The notes: generated by a model from the letters alone, not told the origin. A DNA stretch of 64,000 nt from Mesostigma viride (GCA_009746045.1 RPFO01000084.1:1294176-1358175), one strand, 5' to 3'. Shown: positions 38,669 through 49,927, numbered from the stretch's first letter. Program-made: numbers and translations.

Positions 38669-40216
38669 ATGTCAACGCCTAGTGGGTTCTCGAGCTGGTG
38701 GTGTGCATTCCGTAAGGCACTTGAGGAGTGGCAGGGCTACGGGGTGTATGAACCGCTTGACACGGTGCCGAAGGGGGCTAGGGTGCTTCCGCTGAAGATG
38801 GTGCTGTCCCACAAGGTGAAGGCAGGTGTGGAGATCTGCTACGTGAGGCCGGTATCACAAGAGTTTGCAGGTACTAGCCCGCTGGCCAAGGAGGAGCTCT
38901 ACACCCCAGGGATGGCATGGGACACGTTCAGGATGGTTAGCATGATTTTTCTTAGCTTTCTGGACGAAGGCAAGGACTACGCGTGTGCGTCCATTGATGT
39001 CAAGCGCGCATTCCCTAACTCTAGCGAGGAAGTGGCGCAAGAGGTGTGGGAGGGTACTCCGCCTCTAGTGGTGCAGACGCCGCCGTTCTGGAAGGAGGTG
39101 GTCACGTCTGAGTTCATGGGTCTGTGCAAGGCTATAGAGGGTCTGCAGAGCGCGTCGATTGTTTGGAGGATAACCCTCATGCGTGCGTTGGGTGAGATCG
39201 CAGAGTTTGAGGTATCTCCCTACGACCCATCGTTGTTCGTGGCGCGGATGCCGTCTGGTCCTATGTTTGTACAACTGCATGGGGATGACTTGCGTGTCAT
39301 TGCTTCGCGGTCAGCCTTGCATGCATTCTATGCTGACATTGGGCGGCGGTTCCCAGTGGGTGAGTTGCAGCAATTGGGGCCGCAGACGCCACGGGTGTTT
39401 TGCGGGGTGGTGCAAACCCTGCGGGTGGTGTCGGGTAAGCACCGGATGCACTTGGGTATTCCTGACAAGTACAGGGAGGAGCTCATGCGCGATGTGGAGG
39501 AGTTGTGCGCCAAGGGTTTGTGGAGCAGATTGCGTGGCAAGCTCGGCTGGATGGCAGCGGTGTGTGGGCCTGACCTGCTGGTGTTAAGCAGGACTGTGGA
39601 TGAGGTGTTGGCTCTCGTTTCTCCGTCTGTGATCAAGCAGTATGTTGCTGAGAGCCAGGGTGTAGTACTTTCTGGTTTGTCTCTTTCTCAGCCGATTGTG
39701 TTGCATTGCTTTGCTGACACGTCTGGCGAGGGCAGGGAGCTCACCAAGACGAGAGCTCGCATGGGCGGCTTGTTTGTGCTCTCCAACCCCAAGGGCAATG
39801 GTTCGCTCTGTGGGTGGTACTCTAGGTTGTGCCGCAGGGTGGCAGTTGGATCGGATACCAATGAGTGTCGCGGGGTGTGTGAGTGCATCAAGGCGTCCCT
39901 GTATCTAGAGCAATTTCTGCGCTGGATGGGCAAGTGGCTGGATGCTCGTTTGGTACTGACCACGACTGTGCATACCGACAGTCAGCCGCTTGTGAGTTTC
40001 ATTCTCAACAGCCTGTCCAGGACGCGCGACCTGGATTTCCTACTACTCAAGGAGCTGTCATACGCAGTGAGCGTGCTTCATCTACCTGGGAAGCTCAACC
40101 CGGCTGATGCGCTGACCAAGCTGTTTGCTGGGGCGCGAGACCAGTATCGCCTCCTGCGGATGGTCATGGGGGGCTCTCTCGGGGATCTGCAAGGACTGCT
40201 GGATGGTTTGATGTAG
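38669..40216 (+). CDS. Element B reverse transcriptase and RNase H, copy 2
   Basis: The 515-residue single frame has RT with ELYTPGMA, SIDVKRAFPN and LHGDDLRVI (HGDD at residues 204-207). RNase H follows with FADTSGEG, WYSRLCRR, NECRGV, HTDSQPLV and NPADALTK. This is the best copy of B's RT and RNase H. Confidence 0.9.
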   Translation: MSTPSGFSSWWCAFRKALEEWQGYGVYEPLDTVPKGARVLPLKMVLSHKVKAGVEICYVRPVSQEFAGTSPLAKEELYTPGMAWDTFRMVSMIFLSFLDEGKDYACASIDVKRAFPNSSEEVAQEVWEGTPPLVVQTPPFWKEVVTSEFMGLCKAIEGLQSASIVWRITLMRALGEIAEFEVSPYDPSLFVARMPSGPMFVQLHGDDLRVIASRSALHAFYADIGRRFPVGELQQLGPQTPRVFCGVVQTLRVVSGKHRMHLGIPDKYREELMRDVEELCAKGLWSRLRGKLGWMAAVCGPDLLVLSRTVDEVLALVSPSVIKQYVAESQGVVLSGLSLSQPIVLHCFADTSGEGRELTKTRARMGGLFVLSNPKGNGSLCGWYSRLCRRVAVGSDTNECRGVCECIKASLYLEQFLRWMGKWLDARLVLTTTVHTDSQPLVSFILNSLSRTRDLDFLLLKELSYAVSVLHLPGKLNPADALTKLFAGARDQYRLLRMVMGGSLGDLQGLLDGLM

Positions 40217-40689
40217 ATCTGGGCAATGGACCATGTGGCATGAGAATTTCAGGCTGGCAGGCGTTGGGACGCATTACATGTGGGCTGGGAATGACCCCTG
40301 GATCGAGCCCATCTCAGGATGACCCAGTACGGTTGGATAACTCTATCTTGGTGGGGATGTACCCGATGGGATGGTCCTGGGTTGAGGACCTGATCGGAGG
40401 CGGGGACTGTGGTTGGTGATGTGTGAAAGTCCGTGGGTTCAGGGTGTGGTTGGTGTTGGAGCCGAGGGTGGTCTTTTGATCAGTCTTGTATTCTCGCTTG
40501 CTTACTTGACTTACTGACAGATGCTGGTTGTACTACCAGGGCGTGAATGGGCGCCAAGTGAGGGGTGCGGACTCCCCTAGTACATAGCGTCCTGTGTTAG
40601 TGCTTCCTGGTGAGGTGTCTGTCGGTTACTCTCGAGCTGAGTGAGATAATGATTGGTGGATGTGTGACTGCTCGGGAAAAAGCGGCTGG
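40217..40689 (+). other. 3' noncoding region of element B, copy 2
   Basis: This is the same as 15486-15959, with single-base differences. No gene is seen. Confidence 0.6.
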
Positions 40690-41271
40690 TGTTATATTAT
40701 AGGTTTCAGCTCGCAGTCACATGGAAATAATTAATGATTGTGTGCCGGTACTTAGCCATTTTGTGGTTCGAGGCGTTCGGGTTAATTCGGCGCATTGGGA
40801 CTTAGCCGTTTTGAGGTTCGGCTGAATTTTGGCTTGTGTGACCACGACGATTTAAGTTACGCTGTGTGCGTTATGCCTCGTGAGTTACGCCCTAGACTTT
40901 GGCTGTGCAGCACTGGTCCGGTACTGAGGTGCGGACTAGGATTCTGGGTACTGCCGGCTGGCGTGACAAGTGGCGAGATACTGGTGTGTGTCGATTGGTC
41001 GGTACTCGGCTGGTGTGTTGTAACGGAGATGTGTAACGGAGATGCGTTCCCAGGCTTGCGTTGGTGCCTAGCGCCGCAGGCTAGCCTAGCCGCCTGACAG
41101 ACGATGATGATCCAAAAGCCAGCATTGTGTTGCGGCGGTCCAACGGTTGTTGCTGCTATGCTGGCAATGGCTATGGTTGCGCTGGTAAATTAAGCTGGGG
41201 GCTTGGCTCTGAGTTTGTAACCTGATTACCGTAAATTATCATTTAATAAAAGTTCGAACTCAATTTTAACA
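40690..41271 (+). repeat. 3' LTR of element B, copy 2
   Basis: This is 582 bp; it lacks one base relative to 15960-16542 (GTGACCACGACG against GTGACCTACGACG). Confidence 0.92.
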
Positions 41272-41509
41272 GAACACCCTCGCGAGTCAAATCGCGGACC
41301 CACCCTGCCACCGAGACAGCCATGGGAAGCCCCCGCGAAGGCCCATCCGCAGGCTGAAGCTCACTTGGCGTCCAGACCCATTGTGAGCGGCTGCCGGTGA
41401 CCAACGTTAGAGCGCACAACCGGCGGCATTGCTTGTTTAACCGGTAAGAAGAGGAACGCCCTTTAGCCAAGCAGCCCAAAGCGGCAGTGGAGTCCACTAA
41501 CCTCACCAC
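41243..41509 (-). CDS. DIRS-like RNase H C-terminal part, copy 2
   Basis: This is the same as 16514-16780. The native part is 41272-41509, and the end reads into the element B LTR. The G-run frameshift before it is shared with copy 1. Confidence 0.8.
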   Translation of the reverse strand: MVRLVDSTAALGCLAKGRSSSYRLNKQCRRLCALTLVTGSRSQWVWTPSELQPADGPSRGLPMAVSVAGWVRDLTREGVLLKLSSNFY

Positions 41510-41513
41510 CCGC

Positions 41514-43403
41514 TTACCCCATCCATGTTCCGAGGTTCCGGGCCGAGCGCTCCACCCCCTTCACAGCGGCCCGCACTTCCTTCTCGTTGATGTGCATGGT
41601 CGAATCGCGCCAGCGACTCTTGATCCCTACGCGCCATCGCCCGTGGATGATGGCTCTTTCCGCGGCCTTGGTCAAGGGTCTAGGCCCGGCATTCATGGCC
41701 TCACCTGGGGTGAGGAGGGTTGGGTAACCCCGCACCTCCCGGGCCCGAGCTAATTCCGTCACCTCAGCTGGGGCCATCTCAGCGTAGACAACCCCCTGCC
41801 CAAAACTAGACGCATCCGAGGCCACCACCACCGGAGCCAGGGCAGCCCCCCGGTCCACACGGAGCATGGGGGCCAACGCCATGGCACACTCGAGCTCATC
41901 GCGTACACCTTGCCACAAAGGTCGCGTTCGCTGGCCCCACCCCTTGAGGTTGATGAACTTAAAACTCTGCTGCCATATGGACAAGCAAGTGCGGCTGAGC
42001 ATCTGCAGCCACACCCACCGGCCCACGACGGCCGCCAGCGCCTCAGCGGTAGCGCGTCCCCTCTCGAGGAGCACACGAGTGTGCTCAACCACAAGGGTGA
42101 GCTGCTTAGCTGTCGGCTCCAACACCCCATCCCGCCGGTGAACAACACCCAGAGCTTCTAGCTCATCCTCCCCCTCCGGGCTAGCCATGATCGTCTTGTC
42201 CTTGGAGGGCACAAGGTTGTTAGGCGCGTACCCGTCTTCAATAGCACTCGTGATTAAGCGATTCACCGCCTCGCACGTGCGCCCATTGCTGACCACCAGG
42301 TCATCAATAGTGATGGATACCATAGGGGCAGGGGGGTCCTCAAGGTCGATTTGCATCTCCCTCGTGCTCTCCTCCTTGTACTCGATGGCTAGGGCGGTTG
42401 GGTTACCCCATGCATTCCGAAGCACGGTCAGCTCCCCTTCACTTGTGAGGCGGTTCACCTGCCGTCTAGGATTCAAAGCGCCCGTGGCATAGAGGACCAT
42501 CTCATGGATGGCTTCCCCTAGCGCTACAGCGTGGGAGTGCCCCATGGCCAGCACTTTCAGCACTGGCCACACCCTCCTTCGCCGCCCCGGCAGCCCGACA
42601 TCGGTGGACCACAAATCAGGTAGCCCTTGATAATCCCACCACCACTCCGGCACTTGGATGGTATAGTAATACGAGACCAGATCGCTCTTGGCCGTGTAGC
42701 ACCGACCCTTGATATAGACCTCCGAGTATATGCCCAGGTGGGGTAACACCGTCTTAGGGGGGTCCACCCACAGTGCGTTCCCCAACTTCTTATTCACAAT
42801 GAGCCTTAACTCCCCCACTCCTTTGGCCACCCCAAAACATCCGTCTACCCACTTTGGCCGCGTCTCTCGGAACTCCACCATCCCCACGTCCGCTGCCCTC
42901 CCCATCAACTTGCCCCACTCCGCCATGGTGCACCCTCGGCTGGGGGCAGGTACATTCCAATACCTCGCACTGGCAGCCACCTCCGGCTTGATGCAGTTGG
43001 CCTCGCTGGCGTACACCTCTCGCCAACTAGGTCGTAGCGCCAGCAAGTCCAGCAGCTTCGCCTTTCCTGCCACCTCGCGCTTCGGCAGACTCACCCGCTC
43101 CGCCACAAGTTGTTCATACTTGTTCTGTTTCCCATAGATTAGATCACTTCCCTTTGCGGGGCCTGTCGCAACGCCTACGCGGCGACTGTACCACTCACAG
43201 TGCTTCTTGACCCTTTTCAGGGCCTCCGCCGTTCCCCTGGAGCACGCGCCTCCAGATTTAGGCGGAGGGTCTGCCCCCCCGTGCCATAGCCAATTCAACC
43301 ACGTAATCACCTTGTGTTGTAGAGTGAAGGTCCGGCGGCGGCGAGTTGCACGCTGGCGTCTGCGTGCTGACCTCACTCTCCCCCACGTAGTGCTTAGAGG
43401 CAT
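41514..43403 (-). CDS. DIRS-like reverse transcriptase and RNase H, copy 2
   Basis: The 629 residues from ATG 43403 are the same as 16785-18674, with catalytic SITIDDLVV (Asp at residues 367-368) and RNase H ASDASSFGQG (Asp 530). The frame is also open upstream of this ATG, but the Gag stop (43451) and the ATG 48 bases later mark a separate pol gene. Confidence 0.88.
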   Translation of the reverse strand: MPLSTTWGRVRSARRRQRATRRRRTFTLQHKVITWLNWLWHGGADPPPKSGGACSRGTAEALKRVKKHCEWYSRRVGVATGPAKGSDLIYGKQNKYEQLVAERVSLPKREVAGKAKLLDLLALRPSWREVYASEANCIKPEVAASARYWNVPAPSRGCTMAEWGKLMGRAADVGMVEFRETRPKWVDGCFGVAKGVGELRLIVNKKLGNALWVDPPKTVLPHLGIYSEVYIKGRCYTAKSDLVSYYYTIQVPEWWWDYQGLPDLWSTDVGLPGRRRRVWPVLKVLAMGHSHAVALGEAIHEMVLYATGALNPRRQVNRLTSEGELTVLRNAWGNPTALAIEYKEESTREMQIDLEDPPAPMVSITIDDLVVSNGRTCEAVNRLITSAIEDGYAPNNLVPSKDKTIMASPEGEDELEALGVVHRRDGVLEPTAKQLTLVVEHTRVLLERGRATAEALAAVVGRWVWLQMLSRTCLSIWQQSFKFINLKGWGQRTRPLWQGVRDELECAMALAPMLRVDRGAALAPVVVASDASSFGQGVVYAEMAPAEVTELARAREVRGYPTLLTPGEAMNAGPRPLTKAAERAIIHGRWRVGIKSRWRDSTMHINEKEVRAAVKGVERSARNLGTWMG

Positions 43404-43450
43404 TGTAGGAAGAGGCAGTGGAAAGGGGGAGCGGTTTACCCTTTCGGTGT

Positions 43451-44510
43451 TTACTTGGTTTGCTGGGCCTTGCCCAGCTTCTCCATCATCGTGGCGCTTT
43501 GCAGGGCCATCTTCATGGCCGGGTTGCTCACCAAGGAGGCATCCTCCTTGAGAGCAAGGAGGTGGCCAGCCACCTTCCACCCTCCAGACCCCTGGCTCTC
43601 CACTAGGAGCATTGCTGCAACCACCCTCATGAGATACTCTACCCCAGCCAACTCCCCGGCTGCCGGCCCCAACTCCTTGAAGAGTGTGTCCATGGCCAGG
43701 GCGATGTTCATGACCACCTTCCTGCTTTCCTGGTTCCTCCACCCTCCTTGGCGAGTAGCCATGATCCAACTCTTTATCCCCCCTCCATTGTCGTTGGCAT
43801 CCTCGAGCACCTCGGGGAGCACTCTCTCTTGCACCCTCCAATTCACCACTTGTGCTCGGGTGGGCAGCGTCACCCCTTTGGTCTTTTTCGGCTTCCTGGA
43901 AGCCCCATCTGCCCCGGCCAGCGCATCCTTCAATTTCGTCAGGAAATCCTCTTCCTCGGACTCCTCCTCCTCCCCCTCTACTTTTGCCCGCCTGCCCCTG
44001 CTTGCCAATAATAGCCGCCAGCTCCAAGAGCTGCTCCCTCACATCCCCCGCGGCCTTTCCCTTGCTCGGGGCTGGGCTTCCGACTTTTTTCGTCCCCTTT
44101 TTCGCCCCTTTCGTGGGCCGGCGTGGTGGCTGCATCTCCTCTTCGTCCGAGTCCGCCAAGTCCCGGGCGCTTTGGAGGGCTGCCACTAGCGCTTCGTTTG
44201 GGTCCGCTGCTGCCAGAATTTCAGGCCCGTCCACGTGGTCGACCAGCAGTCCAACGACGGACTCCAGCTGGGCCGCAGACCACCGGCTGACAGTAGTTAC
44301 CCAGTCGGTCCCGAGGACCGCCTCAAAGGCAGCGCACACTTCAGGCAGGCCCGAGCAAGTGGAGAGCTCCTGATGGAGCCTTTTCTTCTGCGTCGGCCAG
44401 CCTAGTCAACCCTTTCCCGTCTGTTTAGTAGCTGTCGGCACCTCGGGATTAGCTTTCGGTAATTGCTTCCCAGCACCTGTCGAACCTGGCTTCCGCCCGG
44501 GCTTCGGCAT
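43451..44510 (-). CDS. DIRS-like Gag, copy 2 (in-frame TGA CTAG, one frameshift)
   Basis: From ATG 44510 the frame has 34 codons, then TGA (44408-44406) followed by CTAG. It stays open past AAFEAVLGTDWV and GPEILAAADPNEALVAALQ to a Lys-rich stretch (PTKGAKKGTKKV). Near 44000 a one-base shift moves the Gag sequence into the frame 43451-44008 (VEGEEEESEEEDFLTKLKDA, WIMATRQGGWRNQESR, then VEYLMRVVAAMLLVESQ), ending in TAA. Confidence 0.65.
44402..44408 (-). promoter_or_regulatory. TGACTAG inside DIRS gag (candidate readthrough stop)
   Basis: On the minus strand TGA CTA G lies in frame 34 codons after ATG 44510 and the frame is open on both sides. The same heptamer is at 19674-19680 in copy 1. 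Upstream peptide PKPGRKPGSTGAGKQ is basic. Confidence 0.4.
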
Positions 44511-44581
44511 TCCAGCCGCTTTGCAGAAAGGAATTCCGGGCGTCAGCTACGCTGCCCCTGACCCCTGTCGCCGCCTTCGTC

Positions 44582-44964
44582 AAAACAAAAGAGACCGCCA
44601 TGAGCTAGGTGAGCAAGCTTTTATCGTGTTTCAAGGCCAACGGCTCTCTACCAACGGCCAGATCCGGCAACGGCCTCTAAACAGTTTTAGCCGTCAAGTT
44701 TTACTTCAGATATTGCTTGTTGCAAACCCGTCCGCAATCACAGATCTGTTAGGAGAACCTAGACGCAAAAATCCGTCGTCAAGGTACTCAGCACCGGCCG
44801 TCAAGGTATGGGCCGCAACAATTAGGCCATATCATCCGTAATACTCGTACACTAGAAGCCTAATCAACCTTATTACGATCACATCACCCAGCTCTATTTC
44901 ACCTAGCATCAGCGGCTCCCCTTCCGTATCACTATAAAGAAACTATGTTCAGAGAACCCCGATT
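44582..44964. repeat. Terminal repeat X1 of the DIRS-like element, copy 2
   Basis: This is 383 bp, matching 19854-20236. It is the 5' end of the minus-strand element, followed directly by the 3' UTR of gene H. Confidence 0.88.
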
Positions 44965-47735
44965 GTTGCAAACAATTCTAGCCGAGGACAAATTCTTTTA
45001 TTATCAAAATAGTATGCCATATAAATGATGACAAATATTCACTGCATTTGCTGACCACCCCGCATTTGCTAGCTGGGCCCTGTATGTAATGGCCTCCCAT
45101 TTCCCATCGGACCATGCTGAATTTCTCATCCAATGAATCTGCTACGTTGGAAACATGGCATGCAGCGCCCCGCCAGGACGCTGCATGCCAGGGTTGATTG
45201 GCTCGTGTAGAATGCCAAAAAACACAGCCATGTTGCGGCAACCCATGGTAGTTTTCCGAAATGCGACTACGAGTCCTTGCTCCAGGTGCGTTGGCGCTTC
45301 GCCGGTGTGCCGCTTTTCTGCTCCACAAACATATACGAAAATCCGGAAAATACAAGGGATGAAAATCAAGTTCATACATTAGAAAGCAAGCAGTAGCAGC
45401 AGCAGCCGTATCAAGAGATGTTCCAATGATACGTTATGGATGGGTGACATGGCTGTGAACAGCCTACGCAAAAATTCACGATATGCATGCAAAATACACG
45501 GCATGGGCAAACATATCTTGAGCTCCTTACTCGTCAATGATTGCCACTTTGTTGGCGTCCAGAGCTTCTGCACCACAAAAACATCACATCCAGAAGGCTA
45601 GCATGAAGAAACGAGGAGCTAACCTATGTACCTGTGCACAAAACCCCTACCTTGCTTCCTTGACAATTCCTTGCCTACATAAATGTGGTGGGGTGGCATG
45701 CATAAATGGATGTGGTGGGGTGCCCCAATGAAAAATAATACCCATTCACTTCCCCACTGAAAAGTAAGGAACAATAACCTTACCTGCCTGCCCCCGGCCA
45801 TATCAATCAAATAATTAAATGAAAGATGCCTGCCGCCCCTCAAAAAAAAAAAAAACTGATGCCTGCCCCCGACACCCAAAAAAATTTTACCCCCTGCAAC
45901 CGCTCCCTTTGTATGATTGATGGAATAAATTATCAATGCCTCTGCATGCCCTCATTGGAACAGGTATAGCAGATGTCACAAAGAATGCAACAATCGGATT
46001 TCTCTGAACAATCGGATTGCTTTTTTCTTGCATGACGCTGGGCACGCGTTGGCCGAGGCTATGGTGATGCAAGGAATGCCGACGCCTCCCCGGCCTTGTG
46101 CCCGCTCGGGCGCAGGGCTTAATTAAATTAACAGACGGGCGGCAGCCCCTGAGCTTCCGGTTTCACGGAAGTCACAGCGGCTGCCAAGTGTCCGGACTGA
46201 TTCTCACTTTGGAACTGGGTCCGGATGGTTGGGAATCTGCGCAGGAGGTTGGGCTGCGCTAGTGCAATATTCAGATCGAATATGAAGGGGAAGATCTGCT
46301 TGTCGAAACGGAAGGGCTGGCCTGCGTGGCAGCCTTGTACCTGAGGATGCTTGCGCTTCGGGTTAAGGTTCTGTGACGTTGGCTGGCCTGCCTTGGGCTG
46401 GTTCGTACCTGGGGATGCTTGCGCTCCGGGTTGGACTAGTTGAGGTCGTGGCGATAATTTTAATAAATTTAAAAATATTTTCACTCACACCGTTGTTTGG
46501 CGCGCGGTCTCGGCGCTGGGGGTGAGGGCTGATATGCGGCCTTGATTATATGCCTAACGGTAAATCTGTTAGCATGGTAGGTGCGGGGGTGTGCCCCTGT
46601 CAAGGACGATGCTCTCCTAAAGGGGTCGTGGCGAAATATAGTGAGAAACGAAACTTGGGGTTTCGGTAATTGCTTGATCGCTGTGTCTTCTGCTTTGTCT
46701 TCGCAACAACAACAACTCCTGTTGCCGATCAGAGGGGAGGCCTTCTTTGGGGTCGGTGGCGGGCCCTGCAAAGGGTCAATTCGCGGGAATGTGGTTACCT
46801 ATAACAGTGGATCAATGCATCCACAGCTGCTGGTGTTAAAACGGGGTCCATTGCGGCAGGGCATTCTCGATGGACACGCGGTCCTGGGAGAGAGGGGAGC
46901 GGCTTTGAGTCAGCCAGGCGTGGGGGAGTTGGGGATTCGCAAACTTTGCTCGGAGAACTGCAAATGGCAGGGGACGCCATTTTGCTGTCCATTTTAAGCG
47001 ACCACTTAATGTTTTCAATAAGAAGTTGGTGGAGTGGGAGCAATGGATACACGAATCGGATTTCTCTGAAAATAGTTTCTTATAATGGGCGAGAACGAAC
47101 GCCGCAATCGAAGTGTTCCTGACGGCGGCAAAGATTACGTGGCACGCTCTTGGGGTTCCAGTTTCGCTGGCATGGCCGGCGACTAGGGCCGTTTTTAGCG
47201 GATGATAATCAGTTTGGATTTTGTAACTGGGTGATTAGTTACGGGCAGTTTTCGTTGTTGTTCAGGCGGTTAAAAAGGTCGTATTTATAAGGCCTTTTAA
47301 TTTTGTATGCTGGCCTGAAACTGCCTTTGATTGGCGACTAGTGTAGTTAAAAGTTCTGACTCGAATCATTTTGCTGACATTTCGTAGTTGCCGGTCTGAC
47401 ATTAGTTGTGTCAGTAAGGCTGGGATTTTTTTAGGGGCGTTGCCATGTAGCGTGTTGTGTCGTCTTTTTAGGGACCTTGCGAGGAAGGGGAAGGTCTTTT
47501 TTCTTGCCCACCCACCCTCCCTGTGTTTTGTTGTCTTGGGGATTCGCAAACTTTGCTCGGAGAACTGCAAATGGCAGGGGAAGCCATTTTGCTGTCCATT
47601 TTAAGCGACCACTTAATGTTTTCAATAAGAAGTTGGTGGAGTGGGAGCAATGGATACACGAACAAATTTCCCTTGCACACACATTCTTATGTAAACTAAA
47701 AAACAACACGAGTACTGTAACTGAAACCAAAATAC
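44965..47735 (-). other. 3' UTR, introns and uncertain exons of gene H
   Basis: This is the second copy of 20237-23004. The terminal exon is at 45142-45317. A possible exon frame is at 46128-46484. The 127-bp direct repeats are at 46929-47055 and 47536-47662. The rest is intron-like. Confidence 0.5.
45142..45317 (-). CDS. Terminal exon of gene H
   Basis: The acceptor GTGGAGCAG is followed by an open exon to TAG, reading MGCRNMAVFFGILHEPINPG and then HAMFPT-stop. Gene H ends about 180 bp before the DIRS border. No domain is recognised. Confidence 0.5.
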
Positions 47736-47840
47736 CTTGAGTGGTGAGGACACCCCGGAAGAGCCCACACTGGCATCATCACTGTCTGAGTCATCACCAG
47801 CATGGCGCCCCAAGGCTCTCTCTTGGCGCGTCCAGTCAAC
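47736..47840 (-). CDS. Internal exon of gene H
   Basis: This 105-bp exon is phase 0 at both ends (TTTGCAG before GTTGACTGG; AAG before GTATTTT). It encodes VDWTRQERALG followed by an Asp/Ser-rich stretch. Confidence 0.6.
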
Positions 47841-48000
47841 CTGCAAAGAAATGGAAACAAGATATCGGAAAACCATTTGATGGCGCTGAATACACAACTC
47901 TCACACAACATACTAGCACATTCATAAATTCATTTCATGCAGATCAACGGCGATAAAAAAACAAAAAAACTCTGACAACCGCATCTCTGTGAGCACCTAC

Positions 48001-49758
48001 CGATGTTGCTGTCATCGTGTGACTTGACATCGAGACATCAGCATTCCTTTGCCGCTGAACAGGGCCTTTTGCCTCATCAACAACGCCTCCAGCCTTGCCC
48101 ATTCCACCTCCGCTTCCGTCAGGGCTGGCGGCTCTGGTGGTTCAGCATCACAGAAAGCAAGCTGCCGCATTGCTGCAGGAAGTGGCGATGTGAAGTTGCA
48201 CGGCAGCGCCCCCCCCCCCGAGGCAACGGCCCCATCGCCACCCTGGTCCTTAGAAAACCCCATGCTCTCCGCTGTGGCCTAAGGCCTTGGCCTTGCAGGC
48301 CTCCGCCTCCGCTTTGGCCTTGGCCTCCGCCTCCGCTTTGGCCTTGGCCTCCGCCTCCGCTTTGGCCTTGGCCTCCGCCTCCGCTTTGGCCTTGGCCTCC
48401 GCCTCCGCTTTGGCCTTGGCCTCCGCCTCCGCTTTGGCCTTGGCCTCCGCCTCCGCTTTGGCCTTGGCCTCCGCCTGCGCTTTGGCCTTCGCCTCCGCCT
48501 GCGCTTTGGCCTTGGCCTCCGCCTGTGCTTTGGCCTTGGCCTCCGCCTGAGCTTTGGCCTTGGCCTCCGCCTGAGCTTTGGCCTTGGCCTCCGGCTCCGC
48601 TTTGGCCTTGGCCTCCGGCTCGGCTTTGGCCTTGGCCTCCGGCTCGGCTTTGGCCTTGGCCTTTGCATTAGCCTTGGAGTCCACCTCCGCTTTGGCCTTG
48701 ACTTTGACCTCTGCTCCCCCCTCCGTCTCCGCCTCCCTCCCGTCCTCCGCCTCCTCCCCCTCACTGTCCCCACCCTCCTCCTCGTCTGCCATCCTCTTCT
48801 TCTTCTTTTCTTGCTTCTTTAGCTGACGCTCTTCCTCTGCCTTGACCTGGCACTTGGCGTACCACTGGCGGCGCTTGACTTTGCCGTAGTTGACGAGGTC
48901 ATCCTGGACAACATTGTCCAGGACCACCCAGGCATGCAGCTCCTTGCTATCTCCACCCTGCGGCAAACTGTCCAGGGGAGCATTGTAAACAGCTGTCTGC
49001 CCGGAGTAATCCACAAACTTGATTTCCCACAGACTTTTTCTTTTCCGTGGATTGTGCGCTTGTATCTTGCCGATCTCCCAAATGATCGAGCTCGGCTCGT
49101 CCGGCAGAACCAGAAGGTAGCGCTGGGCCACAAAAAGGCCAACCTCTGGTTGTGCCGGTGGATCCCGCACCGTGGCCTTGGTAGAAAGCGCACTAAGAAA
49201 ATGTTGCAGGCCCAGGTCAAGAGGGGGGGAGCCTTCTGCCTGCTTGGCTGCCTTCTTGCCCCCTTTCTGGGCCGCCAGGTTGCCTGCCTTGTCGCCCGCC
49301 ACCTCGCCCGCCACCTCACCGTTTGCCTTGCCGTCTGCCTTCTTTCCCCCCACCTCGCCCGCCTTCTTTCCCCCCGTCCCGGCCACCTTCTTTTCCGCCA
49401 TCTCCCCCGCCGTCTCGCCCATCTTCTTTCGCACCTTGTCACCCTCACCCCCCTCCTTGCGGGCAGAATTTTCCACCTTCTTCACGGCCGGTACAAAAGC
49501 AGCCTTGGCAGATGGACCATCTTGGACTGCAATGAGGCACTCCTTCGCTTTGCTAGCAGCAAAGGCTGCTGGCGGGAGTGGTGGCGTGATGAAAATAGTG
49601 GGCCCCGCGGCTGATTTCTGCATCAACGGCTGAGCTGGGGGCCCTGCGGTGGCCGCTGCAGCCCTCAGCATTTTCGCCTCCGCCAGCTCGCGCTCGAGCC
49701 TTTCGATGTGGTCGTCCTGCGTCGTTTGGATGTCCATCGGCTTGATCTCGTCGGTCTG
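48001..49758 (-). CDS. Large exon of gene H with Lys-Ala-Glu repeats
   Basis: The acceptor CTTGTGCAG is followed by TDEIKPMDIQTTQDDHIERL, a short coiled-coil-like start. A Lys/Ala/Gly-rich region and a folded-looking segment (FVAQRYLLVLPDEPSSIIWE, KSLWEIKFVDYSGQ, HAWVVLDNVVQDDLVNYGKV) follow. The latter resembles the small beta-rich modules seen in transposon-encoded and chromatin proteins, but I cannot name it. After a Lys/Glu-rich stretch it carries about 16 units of Lys-Ala-Lys-Ala-Glu-Ala-Glu-Ala. Near 48250 the frame stops (GEHGVF); another frame (48012-48263) continues protein-like sequence, so an indel is likely, helped by an 11-G run near 48210. The donor is at 48001 (TCG before GTAGGTGC). 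Confidence 0.6.
48293..48665. repeat. Coding minisatellite, 24-bp units
   Basis: About 16 tandem units of GCCTCCGCCTCCGCTTTGGCCTTG encode eight-residue Lys/Ala/Glu repeats on the minus strand, forming a long charged helix. Variants drift toward Gln and Pro codons at one end. The copy-1 assembly breaks inside the same array. Confidence 0.9.
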
Positions 49759-49927
49759 CACAAGAGAGCATTGATACGAAATGAAGGGTCCGAGTTAATG
49801 CTTCAGCGAGTACACTAAGGGGCCGGGTACACTGACGCATCGGTAGTTTCATTAAATAATTATGACACTGGCGGCGCTGGCCACCTGCAAACGATAAATA
49901 AAACAAAAGATTTTCGAATAGCTACAT

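Larger units (their letters stand above)
25897..41271 (+). mobile_element. Copia-like element B, copy 2
   Basis: LTRs lie at 25897-26481 and 40690-41271, with target duplication GAACA at 25892-25896 and 41272-41276. The insertion point in the DIRS pol gene is the same as in copy 1, so both come from one event followed by duplication (or are alleles). Element C sits inside at 27759-36299. Confidence 0.92.
24201..44964 (-). mobile_element. DIRS/PAT-like retrotransposon, copy 2 (complete)
   Basis: The plus-strand order is Y2 (24201-24325), 33 bp, X2 (24359-24739), 3 bp, Y1 (24743-24867), recombinase, [element B], RNase H-RT, Gag, X1 (44582-44964). Read on the minus strand this is X1-genes-Y1 X2-Y2, the split direct repeat layout of PAT/Kangaroo/Ngaro-type elements. 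No target duplication is seen at the outer edges, as expected for recombinase-mediated insertion. Without element B and one GAACA copy it is about 5.4 kb. Confidence 0.88.
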
